From the NCBI GenBank assembly GCA_022414725.1, contig CM039462.1, forward strand, positions 96,292,876-96,356,875: DNA of 64,000 bases, written 5' to 3'. Made by a program: the position numbers and the translations under genes. This DNA comes from Microglena sp. YARC. Lineage: Eukaryota > Chlorophyta > Chlorophyceae > Chlamydomonadales > Chlamydomonadaceae. The notes under the pieces were generated by a model that saw only the letters and a list, made by a program, of their open reading frames with translations, was not told the DNA's origin and did not search any database. This document shows, one piece after another, positions 22,571-33,730 of this stretch (its first letter is position 1; every line of letters starts with the position of its first letter).

Positions 22571-23091
22571 GCGTCCAATTGAATTGTCGTGCCTGTGGAA
22601 TGTTTGTCTTCTTGTTGTCCATGGCATCAATGGAGACGTGCAAGAATAGGTCTGGGAAAGTTTCAGAAAGTTTCTCGCGGATGTCATATCGTCTCCTACC
22701 AATGGAAATCTGTAGACGGTGCATTGCCTGGTCAAGACGAAGTGCCTCAACTGCCGGTTGAAAAGAAGTGGTGAGTAGTTTGGCTCTGTACTTGACGCAG
22801 TCGTCACACTTGGCAAATGGCTGCCAATGCTTTATCTTTACGTGCCACCAATGTTGTCGCCACAGTTTGCGCACACTGCTGGATAAGGTCGTAGGCGGAA
22901 TCATTGACTTCTTCTTGAGGTCGCTGATGACAGCTTGCTTGCTTTGAAATATGCCGCAATGTAAGAAAATCAAAGGGCGTGATATCTTCAATTTTTTCCT
23001 CCCGGTCGACCCTTTTGCAAAACAAGTCTGGTGCGGCATTGACTCCCCGAACTCCTCCACAAGGGATGTCATTGCAGCATTGAACGCATCC
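22563..23091 (-). CDS. Outer transposase-like protein, central N-terminal part
   Basis: Continuous open frame in which the insertion of the inner element interrupts TDAFNAAM. It holds a possible zinc pair in KCDDCVKYRAKLL and then LFLHVSIDAMDNKKTNIPQA, the first conserved acidic motif. The inner element's homologue has the same words. In the inner protein this motif is followed by the QMDN/DNKN and GHTH region, which is missing here. The frame then stops after RQFNWTLL. The copy is therefore non-autonomous as written. Confidence 0.78.
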
Positions 23092-23171
23092 AATGGGCGT
23101 TCCTGCTTCCGAACGGATTTCCAATCTTACAATCACTTTTGGGGGGTCTTTTGATGCTTTTCAAATGCAAT

Positions 23172-23412
23172 CTTACGATAAAAAACGTAAGATTGTAGTC
23201 AATTTTGACAAAATATGCTTGAAATGAGCTTGAAAGACGGAGAAACGTACAGATTGCGAATGTTACAACATTGAAATGCCATATTTTGTAACAAAAGGTG
23301 TTAATATCAATTCGTGTCTTACAATTATAATTGTAAGAAATAAAGGGAAAGCGGACGATTAGAAGGCGGCAGGCAGAATTCAGCTTTTACATCTTACAAT
23401 AAAAATCGTAAG
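23172..23412. promoter_or_regulatory. Three subterminal CTTAC-N10-GTAAG dyads, left end of inner element
   Basis: Exact 5-10-5 dyads at 23172-23191, 23318-23337 and 23393-23412. Spacers differ in sequence (GATAAAAAAC, AATTATAATT, AATAAAAATC) but not in length. Three matching dyads occupy the other end. Confidence 0.8.
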
Positions 23413-23431
23413 TATAATTCATTTAATTTTT

Positions 23432-25940
23432 CTAATTTAGTAAAAAACGGCTATGTGTCAAACATCTTCCTCCTCCTCCTCCCCCCCTCCTCGTCCCCTC
23501 TTCCTCCTCCTTCTCCTCCTCCATGTCCCCATCCCCATCTTCCTCCTCCTCCATCTCCTCCTCCTCAGCAATGTCTGCATTGTCTCCATCCGATTGCACA
23601 GTCTCTGCCCTGGTGTCCTTCTCAATGGATTGACAAGCTAGGAGCATGCTTGTGTGGTACTTTCTCTGGATCTTCATACCCTTGGTGGGTTTGCAGCTAA
23701 ATTGAAATGCGTCAATGGGAATATCGCCCGTCCATGTTGCTTTTCTCCTAACCCCACGGTAATAGGCACAAGCTTGTGGTCCATCCAATCTTCTGGCCAA
23801 GTTGGGTATTGTGTTTCAGTGTACACCAACTTCTGACCCCCAAAGTACAAGGGCTTTAAATACACACATTCCACTTCTCCATTCACTGGTAGTGATTTGA
23901 CCTCCACCACGTCCCATCCTCTCAATCCGCTAGAGTCATCCATTTGTACCTTGACCACAAGCGACATGACCAACAACCAAATCAGTAGTGGGCTCGTAGG
24001 CTATTCTTCTATCCGGCTTCGTCCCTTGTGAAGAATATAAGTACAAAACACATCCTCCTCCTCTGGCCTTTCCATATTAGTCTCCAAAGTGTGTGCAACC
24101 TTCATAGTCTTGGCAATCTCGTTACTTGCAGGTAAAAGGTCTGACGCATCCATGGACAAGTCATCCAATGCTGCTATCAAGCGCTTGGCCATTGATTTCT
24201 CAGACTGTGTCAGAACACGACTGGTTGCTGACAACTCCGATGGGAAGTCGACAAAATGTTGGTCTTTCGGGTACTCCCCAGTCACAGCATCATCTGGTTG
24301 AGTGCTCCAATAACTCTTCTCAACTTTGAAGAAATCAGTCCACCACTTATTGCTGGCTTCCCAAGTTTCACGAAGCATCTCGGCAATATGTTTGAAGGAC
24401 TGGGCATGGGATGGGCCATCGGCTGCTGGTTCATCCATCGGCTGCTGGTCATCGGCTGCTGGTTCTAGAACCAGAAGGTCCTCCGCTGCGTGTCGTACAC
24501 GGACATCAGCTACGGGTCCTGCACGGTCGTCACCGGCGGTTTGTACAGGACCATCGCCATGTGGCCTGCAAGGACGTCACCTCCGGGCTTCTCGTTATGA
24601 ATAGTCCTTCCAGATAGCCGCCCAGTTTGCCTCGATATTCTCGAGCTCTTCAATCTTGATCTTGGGGGCTTTCCTTAAATACTGTTATGGTGTCCACCAG
24701 TGGGAAGCCTTGAAGGACGTAAATAGGTTCAGCGTCATTGTCCCACTGTCCTCCTCCAAGATCCTGACTCGTCATACTCCTTGTAATAGACCCCTGCAAT
24801 TGTTGGTGTGCAAACATGTATTGTATATTAGTGAATCATTTAGGACACCCATATTCCTCCCGACTATACTCGGGAGCATCCCTTGGATAATACATCCTAG
24901 GTCCTAGGTACAACTTCCTTTGTATCATTTAGTTTCTATTGAAGACTGTACATGTAAATCAATGAGGACATGGCACACCCATATTCCTCCCGAGCATAAT
25001 CGGGAGCATTGTGCAGACAGTACATACACGCACGGTAGCATTTAATTTGTAAATATCAGTATATCAAGTATTCTTACCGACTCTCCCGTTGGGACCTTTC
25101 GTTATCTTGAATGCGTGTAAACGGCGATTAACTCCTTTTGACGGTGCTAGTGCCATGTCCGAACAACTTGTAAACGTTGTCTAGGAGGACAGCGGAGAAG
25201 TCCCCTATAGAGGTCACGACGTCTTGCCTTGTGTAAGGGCCCATTCTCTTGAATAAGTTACCAACAATGCCCATCAGATGGTCCAGGGTGTACACTTCCA
25301 TGTTCTTTAACCCTTGCGAGATCACAGAGTACTTTTGGTTCAAGATTGCTATGTGTGTGTCCGGGAGGGAGGAAATGGACGTACACCTCCTCAAACCAGT
25401 TCATCTCAACCAGCAAGGACAAGTATGCGAACATGAAAGCGTTCTTGTTGTCCTTTGCCGCGTTGTCCATTTGCAAAAAGCAATACGGTGGAAGCTGCCC
25501 CTCTTCTTCAAGACCCGGTTGAAGAAATGTTGGAAGCATGATATAGTCAGATTGATGGACTGCGAGTAGAATGGCAAAGCCCAATAACCAATGAAGCCTC
25601 TTCCCTGGGAGAATAATCCTGATTAACATAGAAGGAAACATGAAGTCAGAATATTAGCATTATTTTGTTAAGTAATCATTTCAAGTTTTAAATACTGTGT
25701 ATGCTCCCGATTATGATCGGGAGGACATGTCCTACGTGCGCAGTATTTGTACTCACACATGATGCGTGTCTTTAGAAGATCACCTCCTGCAGTCTTCTTT
25801 GTATGTGAGAAGTGGCGTGACTGAGGAAGATTAGTCTTCTTGTTGTCCATTGCATCAGCGGATACGTGCAAGAAGAGCTTCGGATACTGTTCAGACAGTT
25901 TTTTCACAGATGTCATACCTACGCCTTGACTGGTTTTAGG
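23432..25940 (-). CDS. Inner transposase-like gene (DAMDNKKTN / DNKN / GHTH family), spliced, some frameshifts
   Basis: Read right to left. The 3' splice site near 25935 gives SRRRYDI, then LFLHVSADAMDNKKTNLPQS, ending at 25759 before GTGTGAGT. A 140-nt intron (25619-25758) joins in frame to MIILPGKRLHWLLG, then PPYCFLQMDNAAKDNKNAFM, LSLLVEMNWFEEVYVHFLPP and GHTH. A one-base shift near 25360 leads to LNQKYSVISQGLKNMEVYTL and a 5' splice site at 25077 (GTAAGAA). After an intron holding two dyads, exons from about 24790 to 23432 give the acidic C-terminal region. The alternation of Asp motifs with DNKN and GHTH suggests an RNase-H-fold DDE nuclease. I recall similar motifs in uncharacterised proteins annotated DUF7869, but could not check this. 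Transposase role is inferred from location inside TIRs. A few frameshifts make this copy doubtful as an active gene. Confidence 0.72.
24857..25006. promoter_or_regulatory. Two intronic CTCCC-N10-GGGAG dyads
   Basis: Dyads at 24857-24876 and 24987-25006, in an intron of the inner transposase gene. Both have the same flanks (CCCATATTC before, CATT/CATC after). A third single dyad lies in the 140-nt intron at 25703-25722. Confidence 0.8.
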
Positions 25941-26199
25941 ATTGCTTTCCCCCTACTTTTCTTCTCCACGGGAATATTTGTCTGGCTTACTCCTTATGAC
26001 TTGTGTTGTGGAATCCCAGGAATTCTGGGTACCAGAATACCAGGGATTGGGGGAATGTTATGATACAGCCTATAGCTGTATCAGTAACGGTGCGGGGCTT
26101 AGGTCCGACACCCACTCTAGCAGCTGGTGACCAGGCATCTGCCTGGCAGCTAGCAGTGTAGTAGGTGACTTCAAGCGAATAGGGTCGTTGGGTTTGTCA
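25941..26199. other. Junction before the hairpin array
   Basis: Contains a C/T-rich stretch upstream of the splice site, then CCAGGAATTCTGGGTACCAG and TGTTATGATACAGCCTATAG words. These resemble 51630-51700, so part of this may be a fragment of another repeat. No gene seen. Confidence 0.5.
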
Positions 26200-28600
26200 A
26201 TGCTCCCGATTATGATCGGGAGAATTGTGTGTATTCCAATTTGGTTTTCTCAATCATTCCCTCGTTGGGTTTGACAATGCTCCCGATTATGATCGGAGGA
26301 CTGTGGGTATTCTGAGTTTGGTTTTTCTCAATCATTCGCTCGTTGGGTTTGACAATGCTCCCGATTATGATCAAGAGGACTGTGGGTATTCTGAGTTTGG
26401 TTTTTTCTCAATCATTCGTTCGTTGGGTTTGACAATGCTCCCGATTATGATAGGGAGGACTATGGGTATGCCGAGTACAAAAAAAAAAAAAAAAAAGTGC
26501 TGAGTACATGTTTTCTGAATCATTTGCTCGTTAGGTTTGTCAGTGCTCCCGATTATGATCAGGAGGATTGTGTGTATTCCGAATTTGGTTTTCTCAATCA
26601 TTCGCTCGTTGGGTTTGACAATGCTCCCGATTATGATCGGGAGGACTCTGTGTATTCCGAATTTGGTTTTGTCAATCATTCGCTCGTTGGGTTTGTCAAT
26701 GCTCCCGATTATGATCAGGAGGACTGTCGGTATTCTGAGTTTGGTTTTTCTCAATCATTCGTTCGTTGGGTTTGACAATGCTCCCGATTATGATCGGGAG
26801 GACTATGGTATACGAGTACAAAAAAAATAAAAAAAAATGCCGAGTACATGTTTTCTGAATCATTCGCTCGTTGGGTTTGTCAGTGCTCCCGATTATGATC
26901 GGGAGGACTGTGTGTATTCCGAATTTGGTTTTCTCAATCATTCGCTTGTTGGGTTTGTCACTGCTCCCAATTATGATCGGGAGGACTCAGTGTATTCCAA
27001 ATTTGGTTTTCTTAATCATTCCCTCGTTGGGTTTATCACTGCTCCCGATTATGATCGGGAGGAATGTGTGTATTCCGAATTTGGTTTTCTCAATCATTCG
27101 CTCGTTGGGTTTTTGACAATGCTCCCGATTATGATCGGGAGGACTCTGTGTATTCCGAATTTGGTTTTCTCAATCATTCGCTTGTTGGGTTTGTCAATGC
27201 TCCCGATTATGATCGGGAGGACCGTGGGTATTCTGAGTTTGGTTTTTCTCAATCATTCGTTCGTTGGGTTTGACAATGCTCCCGATTATGATCAGGAGGA
27301 CTATGGGTATGCCGAGTACAAAAAAAAAAAAAAAAAAATGCCGAGTACATGTTTCCTGAATCATTCGCTCGTTGGGTTTGTCAGTGCTCCCGATTATGAT
27401 CGGGAGGACTGTGTGTATTCCGAGTTTTGTTTTCTCAATCATTCGCTCGTTGGGTTTGTCACTGCTCCCGATTATGATCGGGAGGAATGTGCGTATTCCG
27501 AATTTGGTTTTCTCAATCATTCGCTCGTTGGGTTTGACAATGCTCCCGATTATGATCGGGAGGACTCTGTGTATTCCGAATTTGGTTTTGTCAATCATTC
27601 GCTCGTTGGGTTTGTCAATGCTCCCGATTATGATCAGGAGGACTGTCGGTATTCTGAGTTTGGTTTTTCTCAATCATTCGTTCGTTGGGTTTGACAATGC
27701 TCCCGATTATGATCGGGAGGACTATGGGTATACCGAGTACAAAAAAAATAAAAAAAAATGCCGAGTACATGTTTTCTGAATCATTCGCTCGTTGGGTTTG
27801 TCAGTGCTCCCGATTATGATCGGGAGGACTGTGTGTATTCCGAATTTGGTTTTCTCAATCATTCGCTCGTTGGGTTTGTCACTGCTCCCAATTATGATCG
27901 GGAGGACTCAGTGTATTCCAAATTTGGTTTTCTTAATCATTCCCTCGTTGGGTTTATCACTGCTCCCGATTATGATCGGGAGGAATGTGTGTATTCCGAA
28001 TTTGGTTTTCTCAATCATTCGCTCGTTGGGTTTGACAATGCTCCCGATTATGATCGGGAGGACTCTGTGTATTCCGAATTTGGTTTTCTCAATCATTCGC
28101 TCGTTGGGTTTGTCAATGCTCCCGATTATGATCGGGAGGACCGTGGGTATTCTGAGTTTGGTTTTTTCAATCATTCGTTCGTTGGGTTTGACAATGCTCC
28201 CGATTATGATCAGGAGGACTATGGGTATGCGAGTACAAAAAAAAAAAAAAAAAAATGCCGAGTACATGTTTCCTGAATCATTCGCTCGTTGGGTTTGTCA
28301 GTGCTCCCGATTATGATCGGGAGGACTGTGTGTATTCCGAGTTTTGTTTTCTCAATCATTCGCTCGTTGGGTTTGTCACTGCTCCCGATTATGATCGGGA
28401 GGAATGTGCGTATTCCGAATTTGGTTTTCTCAATCATTCGCTAGTTGGGTTTGACAATGCTCCCGATTATGATCGGGAGGACTCTGTGTATTCCGATTTG
28501 GTTTTCTCAATCATTCGCTCGTTGGGTTTGACAATGCTCCCGATTATGATCGGGAGGACCGTGGGTATTCTGAGTTTGGTTTTTTCTATATCTGAATCTG
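26200..28600 (+). repeat. 78-bp hairpin minisatellite, left arm
   Basis: About 30 units of 78 bp, each with the dyad CTCCCGATTATGATCGGGAG (or close variants), GGACTGTGTGTATTCC, GAATTTGGTTTTCTCAATCA and TTCGCTCGTTGGGTTTG. Units are grouped in blocks of four to six separated by poly(A) runs of 16-19 at 26479, 26820, 27320, 27741 and 28237. Each run is flanked by TGCCGAGTAC. The array ends in a pyrimidine tract and CAG at 28640-28660, a 3' splice site, so it lies in an intron. The long frames through it arise because 78 is a multiple of three. Confidence 0.9.
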
Positions 28601-28660
28601 ATTTTGAATCTGAATCTGAATCTCAATCATTTGCTTTACCAACCTATTTGTCTTTTGCAG

Positions 28661-29187
28661 GGTCTACAATGACAGTACCGTGGAAGTAAAACTCCAATCG
28701 GACGGGAAGGATTTGGGATGCAGCGTCATGGACGAATGGACCAAGGAGCGCCAAGTGCCAATGAACATCGAAGTCGTTGTTGGTGGACCAGACTTCTATG
28801 TTACGGCTACGCACGCTCACTGGTTGAGGTTTCGCGGCGAATGCAGGCATATGTGCGGAGCAGATGCATTCTGGTCGACACTCACCCTTGCGGAAGTCAA
28901 GACAGCCCAGTTGCTTGAAGTCACTAGCATTCGGAGGCCCATGTTAGGAGCCCTATCATGGCATACCAGTTCACATTCAGGCTCTTGGGTTGGTAGTTGA
29001 CAATGCGCAGCAAGCCTGTCAGGGTCGGCGAGGGCGAATTTATCGCCGACAAAGAGCTTGAGGAAACTAGGGCGTGGGTTGAGACATGCGAAGGAAAGCT
29101 CATGAGCGATTTCGAGGAGTTTGGTCCTAGCGACAGGAGGACGTCACCTCGATGTACACCAAAAGGGCCTTCACCTGACGCCGGTAA
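28661..29187 (+). CDS. Unknown exon(s) between the hairpin arrays of the inner element
   Basis: Right after TTTGTCTTTTGCAG the frame reads VYNDSTVEVKLQSDGKDLGC, SVMDEWTKERQVPMNIEVVV, GGPDFYVTATHAHWLRF and so on for about 95 codons. It then shifts frame near 28950. A later frame (28997-29187) reads VGEGEFIADKELEETRAWVE and ends at a good 5' splice site, GTAAGAGA (29188). Two good splice sites, no low complexity, and balanced composition argue for a real gene on the strand opposite to the transposase. I do not recognise the protein. Bases 28661-28945 are repeated inverted at 29507-29790. Confidence 0.5.
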
Positions 29188-29506
29188 GAGAGCAATCGAA
29201 CGGACTGTACTGCTGCACCGTGGCTCATGTTAAATTTTCAAAATCTGACAGGTACATTTCGAATGTTACGTACGCGGTGGGATGTACACCGTTCGAAACA
29301 ACCATTGTGTGCTGACCGCACTTGCCGCTTTCAATTTCGATAGGATATTGCGTAACTTCTGCACTCTTTACATTTCCTACAGCCTCCGCGGAGAAGTCAG
29401 GAAAGGCGCGACAAGATCAGCTTCCTACAATCAACGAAGAGGACAGATCGCCGACAACTTTGTAAGGTCATCGTATTCAAATTGGTATCTCCTTATAGCC
29501 CAGCTC
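29188..29506. other. Centre of the inner palindrome
   Basis: The unpaired centre of the inverted duplication runs from about 28950 to 29506. The part after the splice site has no recognisable feature. Confidence 0.5.
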
Positions 29507-31700
29507 CTGACATGGGCCTCCGAATGCTAGTGACTTCAAGCAACTGGGCTGTCTTGACTTCCGCAAGGGTGAGTGTCGACCAGAATGCTCCGCACATATG
29601 CCTGCATTCGCCGTGAAACCTCAACCAGTGAGCGTGCGTAGCCGTAACATAGAAGTCTGGTCCACCAACAACGACTTCGATGTTCATTGGCACTTGGCGC
29701 TCCTTGGTCCATTCGTCCATGACGCCGCATCCCAAATCCTTCCCGTCGATTGGAGTTTAACTTCCACTGTACTGTCATTGTAGACCCTGCGGAAGACAAA
29801 TAGGTTGGTAAAGCAAATGATTGAGATTCAGATTCAGATTCAAAATCAGATTCAGATATAGAGAAAAACCAAACTCAGAATACCCATAGTCCTCCCGATC
29901 ATAATCGGGAGCATTGTCAAACCCAACGAGCGAATGATTGAGAAAACCAAATTCGGAATACACACAGTCCTCCCGATCATAATCGGGAGCATTGACAAAC
30001 CCAACGAGCGAACGATTGAGAAAACAAAACTCGGAATACACACAGTCCTCCCGATCATAATCGGGAGCACTGACAAACCCATCGAGCGAATGATTCAGAA
30101 AACATGTGCTCGGCATACCCATAGTCCTCCCGATCATAATCGGGAGCATTATCAAACCCAACGAGCGAATGATTAAGAAAACCAAATTCGGAATATACAC
30201 AGTCCTCCCGATCATAATCGGGAGCACTGACAAACCCAACGAGCAAATGATTCAGAAAACATGTACTCGGCATTTTTTTTTTTTTTTTTTTGTACTCGGC
30301 ATACCCATAGTCCTCCTTATCATAATCGGGAGCATTGTCATTCCTAACGAGCGAATGATTGAGAAAAACCAAACTCAGAATAACCACAGTCCTCCCGATT
30401 ATAATCGGGAACATTGACAAACCCAACGAGCGAATGATTGAGAAAACCAAATTCGGAATACACAGAGTCCTCCCGATCATAATCGGGAGCATTGTCAAAC
30501 CCAACGAGCGAATGATTGAGAAAACCAAATTCGGAATACACAGAGTCCTCCCGATCATAATCGGGAGCACTTACAAACCTAACGAGCGAATGATTCAGAA
30601 AACATGTACTCGGCATTTTTTTTTTTTTTTTTTTTTGACTCGGCATACCCAAAGTCTTCCCTATCGTAATCGGGAGCATTGTCAAACCCAACGAACGAAT
30701 GATTGAGAAAAACCAAACTCAGAATACCCACAGTCCTCCCGATCATAATCGGGAGCATTGACAAACCCAACGAGCGAATGATTGACAAAACCAAATTCGT
30801 AATACACAGAGTCCTCCCGATCATAATTGGGAGCATTGACAAACCCAACGAGCGAATGATCGAGAAAACCAAATTCGGAATACACAGAGTCCTCCTGATC
30901 ATAATCAGGAGCATTGTCAAACCCAACGAGCGAATGATTGAGAAAACCAAATTCGGAATACACACAGTCCTCCCGATCATAATCGGGAGCACTTACAAAC
31001 CTAACGAGCGAATGATTCAGAAAACATGTACTCGGCATTTTTTTTTTTTTTTTTTTTGACTCGGCATACCCAAAGTCTTCCCTATCGTAATCGGGAGCAT
31101 TGTCAAACCCAACGAACGAATGATTGAGAAAAACCAAACTCAGAATACCCACAGTCCTCCCGATCATAATCGGGAGCATTGACAAACCCAACGAGCGAAT
31201 GATTGAGAAAACCAAATTCGGAATACACAGAGTCCTCCCGATCATAATTGGGAGCATTGTCAAACCCAACGAGCGAATGATTGAGAAAACCAAATTCGGA
31301 ATACACACAGTCCTCCCGATGATAATCAGGAGCACTGACAAACCTAACGAGCAAATGATTCAGAAAACATGTAATCAGCATTTTTTTTTTTTTTTTTTTT
31401 TTGTACTCGGCATACCCATAGTCCTCCCTATCATAATCGGGATCATTGTCAAACCCAACGAACGAATGATTGACAAAAATCAAACTCAGAATACCCACAG
31501 TCCTCTTGATCATAATCGGGAGCATTGTCAAACCCAACGAGCGAATGATTGAGAAAAACCAAACTCAGAATACCCACAGTCCTCCCGATCATAATCGGGA
31601 GCATTGTCAAACCCAACGCGCGAATGATTGAGAAAACCAAACTCGGAATACACACAGTCCTCCCGATCATAAAAAAAATCAATCCTAAAACCTGTCAAAG
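29507..31700 (-). repeat. Inverted copy of exon plus 78-bp hairpin array, right arm
   Basis: From 29507 the sequence is the reverse complement of 28945 going left: the exon copy (29507-29790), the splice acceptor, the GATTCAGATTCAGATT run, then about 22 hairpin units on the - strand. Poly(T) runs lie at 30273, 30617, 31040 and 31380. The last unit ends at CATAAAAAAAATCAATCCTA. This is close to the transposase exon border at the far end of the left arm, so the arms share both limits. Confidence 0.9.
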
Positions 31701-33390
31701 AAAACTTGATCCACCGAATGCCTAGACGGAACAGGCAAAAGGGCTTAATTCTTCTGGGCTGTGACATTTCATCAGTCATGCTATGCAAGTCAAGCAGGCC
31801 TCAACTACACATCTTTGCTTTACCTATTGCAGTACTGGGCCACTAAAACAAACCTAGTAAATAGGTAGGTGGCCGAGGTGGCAAGAACACAGTAAAAATA
31901 GAAGAACTGCAGGTGTACATGATCCATATGTCAGTGTCATGTAAAGTACCAATCACAACATAAACACCCAACCACACTCCCGGCAAAGATTAACCAATAA
32001 ACAAGGCAACCTGTTGGCAAGCAGTAAATTGGTCAACACAGGCACAAGGCAGCTAAGTCTGGGCTACAATTGCAGTCTACCACTACAATGCAATTCATAA
32101 CCAAACCAGACGCTATGGAAATCTTGGAACGGTAGCTAAGGATGCATGCCATATGGGTATGCAGTACTGTCCGCCATTACTCTGACGCAGGTGCAAGCGG
32201 GTAACCATCATGCAGGTAGGCAGGCCTCAGGAAGGTGCAAGCGGGTGCAGAGCTGTTCGCCAGTACTCCGGCGCAGGTGCTGGCCCGGCGCGTGTCCTGG
32301 TCTGGTCTGGCAGGTGCAGGCGGGTAACCGCCATGCAGGTAGGCAGACCTATCCAGTGCTCCGAGCGCCAGTGCTCCTGGCTATCTGCCCAGCATCCACC
32401 AGAGAAGGTGCTAGGCAGGACAGTGACAGTGAAATGCATTGCGCAAAGGGTGCGAGAATTAGAAGCAACTCGGGGTTTATTCACAACCACCCGGTGCTAA
32501 TGCAGATGCGCAGCAAGGCGATGCAGAAAGCGAAAGGCAAAGCAGCAGATCATGAGAAACAGAGCTGAAGTGAATTCCCATAGCAGTGAAATGCATTGCG
32601 CAAAAGGTGCGAGAATTAGGTGCAACTCGGGACCATGCAGGGCCACCCGGTGCTAATGCGGATGCGCAGCAAAGCAATGCAGGATGCGAAAGGCAATTTG
32701 CGCAAGGCATGAAAGGAGGTGAAAGCGCAAGGCATGAAAAGAGGTGAAAGCGCAAGGCATGAAGCAAAGCCTTACCGACTTATCAAAACAGTCTTTTCAT
32801 GCATGCGCAGCAAGGGGGGCCCGGCAAGGGGGGTCAATCAATGCACATCAAGGGGTCATGCAAAGGGGGTCAAGCTGCCAGGTCATGCAAAGGGGTCAAG
32901 CTGCCAGAGAAGGTGCTGGGCATGGCAATCAATGCACAGCAAGGAGTCATGCAAAGGGGTCAAGCTGCCAATCCATTGAGAAGGACACCAAGGCAGAGGC
33001 TGTGCAATCGGATGGAGACAATGTAGACATTGCTAAGGAGGAGGAGATGGAGGAGGAGGAAGATGGGGATGGGGGCATGGAGGAGGAGATTCTAGTGCAG
33101 CGATTGTACAGGCGCTGTTGTTACCCAACAAGTTAGCATTGGCCCTCTTTCTACACGTGATAGCCTGTCATAAGTACTAAGTTGTACTTTCGAACTGTTG
33201 AGTTGTGAGTTGTGAGATAAATAATTATGAGCAATGCGTTCAAGACTTTGTAAACAGCTTTCACCTTCCTCTTGACTGTCCTCTACAATTGATTTTGTAT
33301 TGGAATACTTCGAAGGAACTTTTTCTCTCTCCAAAACGAGCAAATCAATGTTACAATTGAAATTGAAGGGAATAGTCTCTTTCTCCGGAA
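31701..33390. other. Right flank of inner element: unknown sequence with direct repeats and an inverted transposase C-terminal copy
   Basis: 31701-32140 has nothing recognisable. 32170-32990 holds short direct repeats (GGTGCAAGCGGGTAACC, CATGCAGGTAGGCAG, GCAAGGCATGAA, CAAAGGGGTCAAGCTGCCA). At 32975-33100 the + strand reads SIEKDTKAEAVQSDGDNVDI, then an acidic run. This is the C-terminus of the transposase (compare 23500-23630 on the - strand), so a piece of the gene is present in inverse orientation near the opposite end. Confidence 0.65.
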
Positions 33391-33404
33391 TGCAACAAAA
33401 CAAT

Positions 33405-33572
33405 CTTACATAATAAATTGTAAGATATTTTCGTAAAATACACCAAAAAAGCAAAATCAATCAATTTGCGAAAACGATCTTACAAAATAAATTGTAAGAT
33501 ATTTTCGTAAAATACACCAAAAAAGCAAAACCAATTAATTTGCGAAAACGATCTTACAATATTTATCGTAAG
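33405..33572. promoter_or_regulatory. Three subterminal CTTAC-N10-GTAAG dyads, right end of inner element
   Basis: Exact dyads at 33405-33424, 33479-33498 and 33553-33572, spaced 74 bp start to start. The last two lie in near-duplicate 70-bp units (ATTTGCGAAAACGATCTTAC). Confidence 0.8.
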
Positions 33573-33621
33573 ATTTCAGTAAAATAAAAAATCCGTTCGG
33601 AAGCAGGAACGCCCATTATCC

Positions 33622-33698
33622 GTCAACTTCGCCGTGGGTGTTGTCATACGCCTTCCCACCACGGCTGCTTCAAACCTGTATTGCGTGTGTGTGCGTCA

Positions 33699-33730
<32 letters not shown>

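Larger units (their letters stand above)
23092..33617 (-). mobile_element. Inner DNA transposon with 29-bp TIRs and ATCC target duplication
   Basis: Ends AATGGGCGTTCCTGCTTCCG then AACGGATTT, inverted exactly at the right end, flanked by ATCC (23088-23091 and 33618-33621). Excision with one ATCC restores RMTTPTAKLTDAFNAAM in the outer transposase gene. The first 19 bases and the closing GATTT of the TIR are shared with the outer element, so these are two subfamilies of one family. It contains a spliced transposase gene on the - strand (25940-23432), large arrays of a 78-bp hairpin unit in inverted orientation, and a + strand exon between them. Confidence 0.92.

Noticed and set aside
26837..28689. 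Long ORFs of a repeated 26-residue unit (NHSLVGF.NAPDYDRED) as a repeat protein
   Set aside because: The 78-bp unit is a multiple of three, so frames stay open on both strands and in two frames at once. The repeats sit in an intron and contain poly(A) runs, so they are not coding.
26200..31680. CRISPR-like array, because of regularly spaced palindromic repeats
   Set aside because: The spacing sequence is itself repeated, not unique, there are no cas genes, and the context is a eukaryotic intron in a transposon.
32985..33136. Independent acidic protein gene on the + strand
   Set aside because: It is an inverted fragment of the transposase C-terminus (SIEKDT...SDGDN) and has no start or upstream exon.
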